Shown here: one piece after another, positions 33,011 through 43,659 of the stretch
How positions within the stretch are numbered: position 1 is the stretch's first letter
How the letters are laid out: each line of letters starts with the position of its first letter
Source: Lactarius indigo
Taxonomy: Eukaryota > Basidiomycota > Agaricomycetes > Russulales > Russulaceae
Direction of reading: 5' to 3'
Assembly: GCA_025766275.1 (NCBI GenBank)
Contig: JAFKAC010000076.1
Location: forward strand, 124,001 to 188,000
Length of the DNA stretch: 64,000 nt
The notes under the pieces: model-generated
Told to the model about the DNA's origin: nothing
What the model saw: only the letters and a program-made list of their open reading frames with translations
Database searches by the model: none
Program-made: the position numbers and the translations under genes

Positions 33011-33727
33011 TAAGCCAAGTCTACAACCTCTGACACACCTAAGACACTACTGCTGCATAGCAGAGTGAGGTGACAATCCAAGAGGATGCTTCAGCCAATG
33101 ACCAGACAACTCCATAGACCCCAGAACAATGGCATAGCCAGGTAACGGATCCTTGCTGACACAAGAGGCTACTTTAGCCATCCCCTTACACAAACCAGCA
33201 CTCAGGACAGACCACAATCATAGCTAGCATCAGTGTCACCTTCAAACCAGATGAGAATTGGACTCCAGTCACAACCAGAACACAAGATGACCTCCCACAC
33301 CATGTTAAGAGCAGTCACTTAGGAAGAGGAGCTTGCTGGGCCACAACAACAAAAGACCACCCTCTTACAACTCAGACCAGTAGAATTCATCAACAATGAC
33401 TGGTACATCCTCAGATATTTCCAGAACTCCTACCACACTAGGACTATAAATGTCACACCACACAGATTTGCTGAAGGACTACCTCCAGACACCACCTAGA
33501 CATCATAGTACCCCCCCAAGCCTCATCACACACACACTAGCCCAACTATCCTCATTTGGATAGAGCCATCCTCAGCAGAAGAAGTGTTTCCCACCCCAAT
33601 TCCACCAATCAGAATACCTTCCTCAGTTGAACCACCCCAGATTCCCATCACACCACAACCAACACTCACCATGTCATCTGTAAATGCCACAGGCACTGGC
33701 TCAGGCACTAGTTTAGGCACTGGTATA
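33011..33727 (+). pseudogene. Element A2 gag, 5' part
   Basis: Leader and N-terminal half of A gag. The expected start codon at about 33223-33225 is ATA (A1 has GTG), both single transitions from ATG. ASISVTFKPDENW and FINNDWYILRYFQN are readable. Relative to A1 about 165 bases encoding the acidic Ser/Glu-rich region are missing near 33478. The frame breaks off at TSD ggaag (33728-33732) where D copy k begins; the continuation is at 24483 on the other strand. Confidence 0.87.
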
Positions 33728-33732
33728 GGAAG

Positions 33733-34354
33733 TGTTGATAAGTGACCCTTGCGCACTTAGCAGCTTGTACGGACCGGACTTGCAGCATGGACTGCTTTAG
33801 ATTAGATATACAGGACCTGTAGATTAGATATTATTTGATCTGTACAATCTGGACTTATCATTGCGTCATACATGACATCACTGTACTTCTATGACATCAT
33901 ACATCCGGACTCTGCGTTGTATATCGCCTTTGTACTTTCCTTTGTTCCATACTTAGTTTTATCTTTATTATGATGTCACTATGATATCATTTAGCTCTGG
34001 ACTCTTCTTGTTCTCCATACCTTTGTTCTCAAAGCATCCACTCTTTTGTCCGTTTGTAGAACAATACCTTCTTGTATTCTGTGACCAGTGTTACTAGCGT
34101 TGTACTATTGTCACTACCTGTAGGAGTATAAGTAGAGTACCATGTATGCTCCTGGTCCACATCAGTTCCTCACTGTTGTGTGCCAGGTATGTCTCCTCCT
34201 CTTCAATGTATCATCAGTTCCTCACTGTTGTGTGCCAGACCTCTTTGCTTCACCTGCAACTCACCCTGTACACCTCTGCTTCCAGCCACCCTTGATATCT
34301 CACCACAGTCTACTTTGTCACTGTGAGTATCATCTCTATGTGTGCTGTTCATCA
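33733..34354 (+). repeat. LTR D copy k, hybrid flanks (inversion breakpoint)
   Basis: 622 bp, the same length as copy g and nearly identical to it, in opposite orientation. The 5' flank is ggaag (A2 gag) and the 3' flank ccaat (34355-34359, B gag). It carries the GT...AG insertion. Confidence 0.93.
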
Positions 34355-34359
34355 CCAAT

Positions 34360-34750
34360 GAAATCAATTACAGCAAGCCACCATATACCAGCTTAACCCC
34401 ATTCCCACCAAGGGGAGGGCCTGGCGTGAGGGGGAGAGGGCAAGGAGGATCTCGCCACAACCTAAGGACAGTCCTATGCTATAACTGTAATGTGCCAGGT
34501 CACCTCTCATGAAACTGTCCACACCCCAGGCAGCCTTGACAGTGGCAGCCTACGGCTGGGCCATCGAACACACATGCTGCTGAGACTGACTATTACACCC
34601 AAGAGCAACCACTGGCCCAAATTCAAACCACATCAACTAGCAAAACAGCCAAGGAACAAGCCAAGTAGTGGCTGTCAGGAGTGGCAAACACTCCCAATGA
34701 AGTAAAGGACTTAATACTACAAGATCAATGGGGAAAAGAGGGTTTTTGGA
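34360..34750 (+). pseudogene. Element B gag, C-terminal part with zinc knuckle
   Basis: It continues the B gag that stops at 25116. An RG-rich stretch (GRGQGGSRHN) is followed by a zinc knuckle at 34477-34518, CYNCNVPGHLS-stop-NC. The stop is TGA at 34510-34512, where an Arg (CGA) is expected, giving CX2CX4HX4C. Further stops follow before the pol frame. Confidence 0.85.
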
Positions 34751-37062
34751 GTGCCTGAACCCATCAGCCAGGGTGAGAGGGCTTTACATTGTCATTTTGT
34801 AATCATGACTCACTTTCGATCTGTTCAAATTCCAGTATTGATTTGCACAAATTACCACATGGCTGACATCAGAGCATTGGTGGACTCAGGAGCCACTGAC
34901 AATTTCATACACCCAAAGTTTGCACAAAAATTGGGCATCAGGATCCAACCCCTAGAAAGGGTGTGCAAGATATGGAATATAGAGAATACTGAAAATAAAG
35001 CTGGGTTAATCACTCATTTCTCCAATCTTGACATCTACACCAAAGGATTCCACAGAACAATGAGGTTTTTGATCACCGATCTAGGGAGTGAAGATATCGT
35101 CCTTGGATACCCTTGGCTGGCAACATACGAACCAACCATTAACTGGAGAGATGCAGTGATACATGAAGAAGTGATGCTGGTCATCATTAGTACGAAGGAA
35201 AGTCAAAGCATTGATGTCATTATAGCTGCAGTGCTCACCACGCAAGAAAAGGAGGATATCTTCCACAAATTAGGGGAGGAAGAAACACACTTGAGAGCCA
35301 CCACGTCAACCAAGTTGACCATTCAAGCACAACAGCATGACAAGGCAGTCAACCTCCCTCCTGTTTACCATGCATTCAAGCAACTCTTCAATGAGGAAGT
35401 GTCACAATGTTTTCCCCTGGCTCGGCTGTGGGACCACACCATCGACTTCAAGCCAGGAACACCATCTGCAATTGACTGCAAAATTTACCCCCTTATGCAA
35501 GAGGAGGAGAGTAAACTTAAAGAATTCCTCAATGAAAAATTATCCCAGGGCTATCTATGCCCCTCTATATCCCTGTATGCCTCATCTTTCTTTTTTGTTA
35601 AAAAGAAGGATGGAAAGCTACAACCAGTACAGGACTACCGCGTCATCAATTCCCATACCATTCAAAATCAGTATCCTCTTCCCTTAATCCAAGACCTCAT
35701 CTACAATCTCAGTAATGCCCATATCTATACCAAGCTTGACATCCGGTGGGGGTACAATAACATTTGCATCCATGACAGCGATCAAGAAAAGGTGGCATTC
35801 AAGACCAAATTTGGCCTTTTTGAACTGACCGTTATGTTCTTCAGGCTAACTAACTCCCCTGCCACCTTCCAGACAATGATGAATCATATCTATTGTGATA
35901 CAATCGCAAAACACGAACGGTTGGGGACTGTTATTCGCATCTATATGGATGACATTGGCATTGTGATGCACAAGGGGTACAATCTTGATGCACATGTTGT
36001 GGCAGTCACAGATGTCCTCCACATTGCTAAAGAACACAACCTGTACTTCAAGTTGGAAAAATGCCTCTTCCACTAACCTTGGATGAATTACCTGGGGGTA
36101 ATCCTTGAAAAGGGGTAACATGAATGGACTTGATAAAAATTCGTGGCATCAAGGATTGGCCTATGCCAACAAAAGTCAGGGACATACAATCTTTCCTTGG
36201 CTTCTGTAATTTTACCACTTATTCATCCAAGGTTTTGCAACCCACAGATGACCATTAAATCGGCTTACAAGAAAGGACGTGGAATGGAAATGGATGGATG
36301 AAGAAGAGAACACCTTCCAAAGACTCAAATGTCTTGTAATGGCAGAACCAGTACTTGCACACCCCTGCCTACAGGACCAATTTGAACTAGAGGTGGATGC
36401 ATCAGGGTATGTGGTGGGTGCAGTACTCCTACAGAAGAAAGATGATGGGCAAAAACACCCTATAGGATACTACTCAGCAACACTGAATGAGGCCAAGCAC
36501 AACTATGACATATACAACTTGGAGTTGCTGGCTATAGTCAAGGCCCTGTGACATTGGAGACCTCTCCTCACTGGATCCCCTCACAAAATCAAAATCTTCT
36601 CTGACCATCTCAACCTCCAGTACTGGAAAACTCTGCAAAAGATTAGCAGGCAAGTGGCAAGAGAGGTGCTGGAGCTGATGGAATACAACTTCAAGATCCA
36701 CCATATCCAGGGAAAGAACAATGGAAGAGCAGATGCACTATTGAGACAACTGGATTATGATCAGGGCGAGGATGATAACCAAGGTGTGATAGTACTCCCT
36801 CCTGAAGTCTTTGTACAAGCCACTAATGCTGTGTGCACCCTTGAAATACATCCAATGTTGCAACAGCCGAGGCATCAACAAGACCCAGTGATCATCAAAC
36901 AATGGGTAGATGTGCACCAGCTTAAACAGATCGAAGGAGAATGGTACAAAGATGGACAACTCATTGTCACCAGACCTGCATCTACTTACTGAGTTATCAT
37001 TCACGACCACCATGACATCCCCATCCATGGACATCCAGGTACTAGTTGCACCCAACAAATTG
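34751..37062 (+). pseudogene. Element B pol: protease, RT, RNase H, integrase N-terminus
   Basis: The frame at 34751-36076 is open for 441 codons. It holds the aspartic protease motif ALVDSGATDNFIH (about residue 40), linker DIVLGYPWL, and RT with FFFVKKKDGKLQPVQDYR, LDIRWGYNNI and the IYMDDIGIV catalytic box (about residue 400). After TAA 36074-36076, RNase H follows (36380-36760: LEVDASGYVVGAVLLQ, YDIYNLELLAIVKAL, KNNGRADALLR), then the integrase zinc-binding start (HDHHDIPIHGHPG, 36998 on). A TGA replaces a codon after IVKAL (36549-36551). Only three or four lesions occur in this stretch, which is better preserved than most. LTR C2 interrupts it. Confidence 0.9.
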
Positions 37063-37067
37063 TGGAG

Positions 37068-37578
37068 TGTTACAGTATGGACTTTACAACATGTTGTGAA
37101 TGACTCATGGCCAGTTATGACTATGGCCTGATAGTAGTATTAGTCATGGACTCTTACATTGTATCAGTCAGCATCGTAGTTTACATGTGATTGTGACTCG
37201 TGCATGACTCATTCCTAGGATAGCTGTACTAGGGTTTGAGCTAGTTACACTATTGGTTCTTTATTGTTCTAGCAGCGCTTTAAAGCCCATGCATATCTGT
37301 ATAAGTAGCTGTCTTGGAAGACCAAGAGTCCCCATCTTGGTCTTCTTCAATCCACCATCTGATTCACCTCTTGTCTGCCTTAGTCTCTGGACTAAGTGTG
37401 CTTCTGCTTTGACTTAACCAAGGAGTTGAGCTTGTTGTCATCTTTGCTGTAGCATGTGCCTGTTGTGCCCCTGTTCAGCTTGCATTGGGTTGACATGTGG
37501 TCCCCATTTGCCTAGTATTCACTAAGTCATCTATGCTGTTACAAATCCAAGTTGGACTAACACCTGTGGAGTGTAACA
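37068..37578 (+). repeat. LTR C copy 2 (solo) in B integrase
   Basis: 511 bp, TGTTACAG...GTGTAACA, with perfect TSD tggag (37063-37067 and 37579-37583). Removing it and one TSD rejoins the integrase frame. TATAAGTA at about 37300 is followed by a hairpin (37317-37345). Confidence 0.94.
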
Positions 37579-38760
37579 TGGAGCACCAGTATGTTGCCAG
37601 GTGTGCGGAATACCAGCAAAATAAAGTAAACACAAGACCAACTCACACACCATTACATCCCATTACTCCATTAACCGACGCCCCTCCATTTCATACCATA
37701 GCCTTGGACTTTAATACCAAACTCCTGATTTCTCAGGAATATGACAGCATCCTGACAGTGACAGACCATAACTGCAGCAAAGCATCAGTATTTATTCCAT
37801 GCAACAAAGACATTACAGTGAAAGAGACCACCCTCCTGTACATAAATCATATATTCAGACAATTTGGACTACTGCGTAAAATCATCAGTGACTGCAACCC
37901 CTGCTTCATGTCCAAATTCACAAAGGAGACATGTAGGATTTTGGGCATCCACCAGAACATCTCCACCACCTATCACCCACGCACCAATGGTCAATCAGAA
38001 CGAACAAATCAGTGGCTAGAGCAATACCTTTGATTCTGGGCCAACATGCACCAAGATAACTGGGCTCCTTATCTACCAATCACAGAATTTGCCCACAACA
38101 ATTGGCCCCATGAACATACAAAGCAATCCCCATTCATGCTCCTCATGGGGTATAACCCAATTACTGATTGGATGGATAAGCAATCCCCTATTCCCAACAT
38201 AATCACATGACTGACACAGTTGAAAGAAGCACAACAAATGGTGCAAGACCTGATCAAAAAGGCCCAGGCCACATGGATCAAGCACAAAGACACCCCACGA
38301 TATCAGGTGGGAGACCAAGTATGGCTTGAAGGAAGACACCTTCAAACCAATCAACCATCAGCAAAATTGACAGTACAATGCCACAGCCCCTTTAAGGTTG
38401 TTCAGGTGATGTCCCCTTACAACTATCGCCTTGAACTTCCCATGCAGTGGAGCATACATCCAGTGTTTCATATTGATCTTCTCACACCATACAAAAGTAC
38501 CAACTTCCATGGGGAAAACTTCCCATGACCGCCTCCCACTTTAGTAGAAGGAGAAGAAGAATACGAGGTTGAGGCTGTTCTTGACTTTTGGCATCACGGA
38601 CGCTGGAAGAAACTTCAATACCTCATCAAATGGAAGGGGTATCCAGACTCAGAGAATCAGTGGGTCGATAAGGATGATGTCTTTGCTCCAGAGGCAATAG
38701 CAGCATATCAAGCAGGCCAGACAACCACTTGAAGACTTAAAAACCTGCTCAACGATCCTG
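37579..38760 (+). pseudogene. Element B integrase core, C-terminal domain and chromodomain
   Basis: It starts with CAEYQQNK; the second Cys of the HHCC zinc site has become Tyr (TGC to TAC). The catalytic core shows LTVTDHNCSKASVFIPC, KIISDCNPCF and HPRTNGQSERTNQWLEQYL, then TGA at 38031-38033 where C has CGC (Arg) and A1 has CGA. The C-terminal domain and chromodomain (LQYLIKWKGYPDSENQW, about 38610-38665) are intact apart from TGA at 38526-38528. A TGA follows QAGQTTT near 38729, after which the same frame continues into the extension. Confidence 0.88.
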
Positions 38761-40202
38761 AGGATAGCCAGCCCCTCTATATACAATCCTCTTGTACTTC
38801 CATGCCCACTTCCCCTCTACAACATGTCACCACGGCGATCCTCCTCAACCAAGTTGCACAAGACACCACCACCCTCATCATGGACAACGAAGAAACCATG
38901 ATTCCACAGGTCCAGCTCACTCCATACACACCTAGCAACTTGCATGCTGGGTATATCACCGCTCAAGAATGGGCTAATGTCCTACAGAGATTCCCTGACC
39001 TGACACAGCAGCCAGATGTTGAGCATGCCATTGCTCACATCTTCAGAGATGACAATGGCAATTGCAAACCCATCACTGTCATCCCCCCAGGTGACAACCT
39101 CATTGGCACAAGGGGAATATTCCCTGCTGAACATCCCCTCGAAGACCCTAGTGGAGTATGAAGCAGTGGAGGCTTGGTGGAGAGTGGCGAAGGAGTGGGC
39201 TGACAAACAGTTGTGGTTAGTGCAGAAGAGATTGAGTGAGTTGCAGCAGCGCAGGCAACACTGCCAGATGACAAAGCTCACTATGAAGACGGAGATTACT
39301 ACCTGGTCAGACACCCCCTCCTTCGAACGCACAGCCACCCTACTGATCCCCAAATCACCCCCTTGTTATTTGTGGTTAAAGCGTCGCTGTTTCCACCTAT
39401 TCTGTGACTGTACATTGCCCTAAGTCAAGTTACCTTATTTAGATATGCTTAGTCAGGTTGATATATCCTGCAGAGGACGGAAAATATCCCTTTAGTCTTA
39501 TATCCTCCTCTGCAGGTGAGTAACTAGCTTTACCTTGATCAATATAGTCTTATATCCTCCTCTGCAGTCCCCTTGTGTCCTCTGTCACTCAAGGGCCCTC
39601 TATAGGTCGCATTCTAACACCCCTGGCTCATCCATACCAATGGAACCCCCATGCCTCAAGGACATGTGTAACTGCCCAGCATTGCACCACATACCCCTAT
39701 CTCCTGAGAAGATGACCCTGCACAGGTCCTTGCGCCTGAAGGGTTCCAGGCAAATTGACAGCCCCATGACATTCACTTCCCAATCACCAGCCCTGATGGA
39801 GTAGAGATGAACACTAGCCATGTTCAGATTGTCACAGGTGCAAACCCATTTGTGCTCAGTGTAATCCTGGGCTCCCCCCATCTCAATGGCAAACCCCTCT
39901 GCACCCATCTGATGCTGCCGGCTGCTCAACATGCCCACATTGCCCACAAGGATCTTGTAATCCTCACAGCTGACAAGATCACCAACCACACACTTGACCA
40001 CATTGGAGATGAGTCTCTGGTAGCAGAGGTGATGTGCTACCAAGCAGCTGTGTATAAAGAAGAGCAGCTGCAGGCACATATTCCCCAACTCAAGGTGATG
40101 GCCCTTGGAGTGAAGGATGACAAGATGGATTGCATCTATCACTTAGAGAGGGCCAACGTCTTTGAACATATTGAGGACAAACAATGCTTGTGGCTGGCTT
40201 AA
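38761..40202 (+). pseudogene. Element B Pol C-terminal extension / 3' coding region
   Basis: The frame of the chromodomain runs on to 39161 (LLNQVAQDTTTLIMDNEE; YITAQEWANVLQRFPDL), with about 120 open codons. A second frame (39130-39260) is Trp/Lys/Gln-rich and helical (AWWRVAKEWADKQLWLVQKRLSELQQ). The third part (39807-40202) is open for 131 codons and ends HLERANVFEHIEDKQ. It matches the C element extension in order and in local motifs. H copy 2 sits at 39364-39619. No zinc knuckles occur, unlike family A. It ends 25 bases before the purine tract ctgaaaaggggg. Confidence 0.62.
39364..39619 (+). repeat. LTR H copy 2 (256 bp) with 52-base GT...AG insertion
   Basis: TGTTATTT...TTCTAACA with TSD cccct (39359-39363 and 39620-39624). 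Compared with copy 1 it has 52 extra bases starting GTGAGT and ending CTCTGCAG. The last 23 (tagtcttatatcctcctctgcag, given here only as its ends tagtc...tgcag) repeat the sequence just before the insertion. Confidence 0.88.
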
Positions 40203-40245
40203 GACTTTCAGTGAGCCTGGGAGTCTCACACTGAAAAGGGGGTAG

Positions 40246-40723
40246 TGTTATGTGTTTGAGCTTGCAGAGTGGACACTTACTACTTACAGTGTGGCACTTG
40301 TAGTAGGGTGTAATCTGTCATGGACTTGTAGTGGATACATCACATGTAGGATAGTTATGACTTGATCCTAGTAGTAGTTGTACTTGTACTAGGATTTGCT
40401 GCATTTACACAATTCATAGGATGCTTCTAGGTGGTGCTTCAAAGCCTGCCTTTACTTGTATTTAGGATAGCTTGTGAAGACCAAGATACACCATCTTGGT
40501 CTTCTTCAATTGTCACTTGTGAATCCCTTCTCCTCTATTCTGTTCAAGTCCATCCATATACCGCCTTGAACTGCAAGTATCAGTAGGCATGCCTTCAAGC
40601 ATAGCACTTGCAAGTGACTACATCAGCCTTTGTGCCATATGCTGTCAAGTGTGATCTATTAGCTAAGTCTTATTGTCACCTAAATCAGAGCTCAAGTTGA
40701 GCTGACATCGTGACAATGTTACA
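40246..40723 (+). repeat. LTR B, 3' LTR of element B
   Basis: 478 bp, TGTTATGTG...ATGTTACA, preceded by the purine tract at about 40231-40242. It is followed by ctttg (40724-40728), the reverse complement of caaag at 27098-27102. It contains a perfect hairpin: 40476-40487 and 40493-40504, 12-base arms, 5-base loop. Confidence 0.92.
40476..40504 (+). promoter_or_regulatory. Conserved LTR hairpin (LTR B), perfect 12-bp stem
   Basis: GAAGACCAAGAT, loop acacc, ATCTTGGTCTTC. The same in LTR J at 14609-14637 (minus element). In the 5' LTR B the loop is split by D copy h. Confidence 0.85.
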
Positions 40724-40728
40724 CTTTG

Positions 40729-42559
40729 TATGGCATCAAGAGGGACACATGGAATACTGGGTGGATCCACCACTGATGGGGAAGTTTCAGGGCATATGTT
40801 GTGGTGGAGATCTTCTTTGTGACCCTGAAGGGTCCATATCTTTTTGGGGCTAACTTGAAACTGGGGTGTGTTGTTTTCAAGTTTCTGGTGTCCAGCCACA
40901 TACTATCTCCTTCTGTATGTTGTTCAAAATGAGAGGATCCTTTGTAGAGTGACTGCGCATGAGTAATCACTGCTTGGGTGATCCTTCTGGCCTCTTGGAT
41001 CTGCTCTAGTCTTTCTTGTGTTCCTGGTACTGTAGCCATTCTCTCTGGTTGGTGTACCCTTGGGATGTATCCAAGGATTAGTTCATAGGGTGCTTTTTTA
41101 GTGGTTGCACTTGGCCAGGAATTGTGGGTATATTGTGCCAGTGGCAGTAGTTCTGTCCAGTTGTCTTGTTGGTGATTTATGAACATTCAGAGGTATTGCT
41201 CTAACCACTGGTTTGTTTGTTCTGATTGTCCATCTGTTTGTGGGTGGTATGCTGTGCTGATGTTTTGTTCTATGTCAAGTACTCTGCACAGTTCTCTGAT
41301 GAACTTTGCTGTGAATCTAGGGTCTCTGTTGGAGATGACCCTTCTTGGTAGTCTGTAGTGTGGCAGGACTGTCTTGGCATAGAGTTTTGCCACTCCTTCT
41401 GCATCTATTGTTTTGCTGCATGGGATAAAGAAGGCTGCCTTGGAACAGTCATGATCTGTGATGGTGAGAATTGTGTCATTGCCTTCTGATTGGGGTAACT
41501 TTGTGATGAAGTCTAGGGTGATGGTTTCAAAAGGGAGTGCTTCTGGGTTAGTCTTGATGGGGAATATCAGGGGTTTTGGGTTCCCAGGGAAGTTCTTGTT
41601 TGATTGGCATGTGGCACAGCCCTTTACATATGCATATATGTCACCTTTCATGTTTGGCCACCAGAAGTCTTGTGACACCAGCCACAAGGTCTTTGTTATT
41701 CCAGGGTGTCCCACTGTTTTTGTATCATGAAACAGGGAAATTACCCCCCTCTTTAGTGGTGTGTTGTCCACAACCACCAGTTTGTCACCCTTCCACCAGT
41801 GTTTGCCTTGTTTTATTAGTTGGAAGGGGGGTGCCCACTCATCTAGAGTGTCCTGGTGATCCAGTTGGTGTGCCATGACTTGGTCATCTATCCTTATGGA
41901 GAGAGTGGAGTTTGGAAAGATGGTTGGGGTCAGGACCACTACATTGTTGTTATCTTCTGCTCCAGTGTCATGGTCAGGGTGTCTTGATAGGGCATCTGCA
42001 TGATTCTGGGGTCCCAGTTTGTGGTGGAGTTTGATGTGGTAGTCCACAAGTCTGGGGATGTATTGTGTACCCTTCTGTTGATTTGTCAAGGGTGGTGATA
42101 GTATTCCAGGTTTTTGTGGTCCGTGAACACTGTAATTTTGTGGGGGGACCCTAGTAGAAGGCATCTCCAGTGTTCTAGTCCTCTGATTACCACTTGAAGT
42201 TCTCTATCATGGATGTCATGGTTGTGCTCTGCTTCTGTGAACAATTTGGAAAAGTACCCTACAGCTTGTGGCTTGTTTCAGCTATCCCTTTGTGTTAGGA
42301 TTGCCCCTGTGGCAAAAGCAGAGGCATCCACTTCTAGCTCAAAGGGTTTATCCATATCTGGTTGACATAAGATGGGGTCGTTGCACACAAGCATGATGAG
42401 TGTTTCTAGGGATTCTGCTGCTTCTTTTTTCCACCTGAAGGGTCCTTCTGACATTTTTATTGTGTCTGTGATGGGTCTTGCTAAGTGAGCAAAGTTGGGG
42501 ATGAAGGGTCATTGATAGCTTAGTGTCCCCAACACGCTTCTTGCTTGTTTGACTGACTT
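40729..42559 (-). pseudogene. Element A3 pol: RNase H and integrase
   Basis: On the minus strand from 42559, RT thumb/RNase H gives way to integrase. Visible are HHKLGPQNHADALSRHPDHD, the zinc-binding HDTKTVGHPGITKT with CATCQSNK, DDE blocks (TITDHDCSKAAFFIPC; RRVISNRDPRFTAKF; AYHPQTDGQSEQTNQWLEQYL), and LILGYIPRVHQPE. TGA at 41189-41187 replaces the CGA of A1. The frame at 42164-40719 is otherwise nearly continuous. It stops at the B insertion site; the chromodomain and extension are at 27103-28826. Confidence 0.9.
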
Positions 42560-43310
42560 TGTCATGAACTCCCCTGCTACCTTTTCTTTCTTGTCCTTAT
42601 CCTATCTGATCCATCACCATTTCCCTTCTTGGCAGTTACTGTCTTAAACCTATGCTTCCCCACTATCTGATTGTTCCAGCACCTTCTGTGCTATTCTTGT
42701 CCACCCTTCTTCTGCCTTGCTGGCATGACACCATCTTGCACAATGCTAGCATCATCTTGCCAGCACATTACTCTATTTATAGCAACCAGTAGCACTATGT
42801 GCTCAGGCGCAATCCTGTACCATATAAAGACCCCCTGTAGTGCGCCTTAACCCCTTAGCTTTGGCTTAATCAACTATCTGCATTGTATCTCCCATTGACT
42901 CCTTGAGTGCCTCAGTCCCTTCAGCACTCAAGCCCTTGACCCAGAACCCCTGACCCTTGACCCTTATCCCCTTTGGGTCATTCCCATCTCAGCCTCTGTG
43001 CAGGCTTCTCCTTGACTTTCTCTTACCCTCCTTCTGTCTTACTGGTCAGCCCAGTGACATGTGACCTTTGGACTTAGGCCTCTGAGCTTGTCCATTGCCA
43101 CAGGTTCAGTCACCTCAGTGTAGGGGCTGTTACAGGCCAGCCTTTCCCACCTCAGCATAGGGGGATTACCACAGACTCAGCTACCTTAGCATAGGGGCTG
43201 TTACAGAAGACCTTAGGAGTCATTGCATACAATGCCGATCCAACTTGACTGTTAACTGCCATGTGACAGGAAGCCATTACAGAAGACCATGGCCCCGCAG
43301 AGGTGTGACA
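42560..43310 (+). repeat. LTR E (solo, 751 bp) in A3 RT
   Basis: TGTCATGA...GGTGTGACA with inverted TGTCA/TGACA ends and perfect TSD gactt (42555-42559 and 43311-43315). CATATAAAG at about 42821 suggests plus-strand transcription. Only copy in the window. Confidence 0.93.
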
Positions 43311-43657
43311 GACTTGATGTCTCTTGGCCAGTCCTTCAGTCCTTCTACCTTTTTGGGGTCAATTTTGATTTGAGACCTGTCAATGACAATGCCTAGGTAG
43401 TGGATCTTCCTTTGTTCAAACACACATTTTGATGCTTTGAGGAAGTAGGACTCCTTTTTGCAGATTTCCAGGAACTTGTGTACAATTTGTCTGTGGCATT
43501 CAGTGTCCTCTTCTGTAGCTATTAGGACATCGTCCATGTACACAAACAGTTCTCTAGGGTATTTGTCCATGAATGGTTGGAGTATTCTGCTCATGGTTCT
43601 TGCAAAGGTGGCTGGCACATTTGTGAGGCCAAAGGTCATTACTTGAGGGATGAACCT
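43311..43657 (-). pseudogene. Element A3 pol, RT fragment, truncated at 43657
   Basis: Minus-strand frame MTFGLTNVPATFARTMSRIL, LFVYMDDVLIATEEDTECHRQIVHKFLE, then the connection to RNase H. It breaks off at 43657 in the middle of RT, where satellite-like DNA begins. The 5' half of A3, with its 5' LTR, is absent. Confidence 0.9.
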
Positions 43658-43659
43658 CA

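Larger units (their letters stand above)
25111..33732. other. Inverted segment (~8.6 kb) between two opposed D LTRs
   Basis: The segment carries the 5' half of B gag and its 5' LTR, the 3' end and 3' LTR of A3, an old coding remnant, and the 5' LTR plus gag start of A2. Each of these is in the opposite orientation to the rest of its own element outside the segment. Turning the segment around repairs three things at once: A2 gag with TSD ggaag, B gag with TSD ccaat, and the B insertion in A3 with TSD caaag. An assembly misjoin at the near-identical repeats would look the same. Confidence 0.85.
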
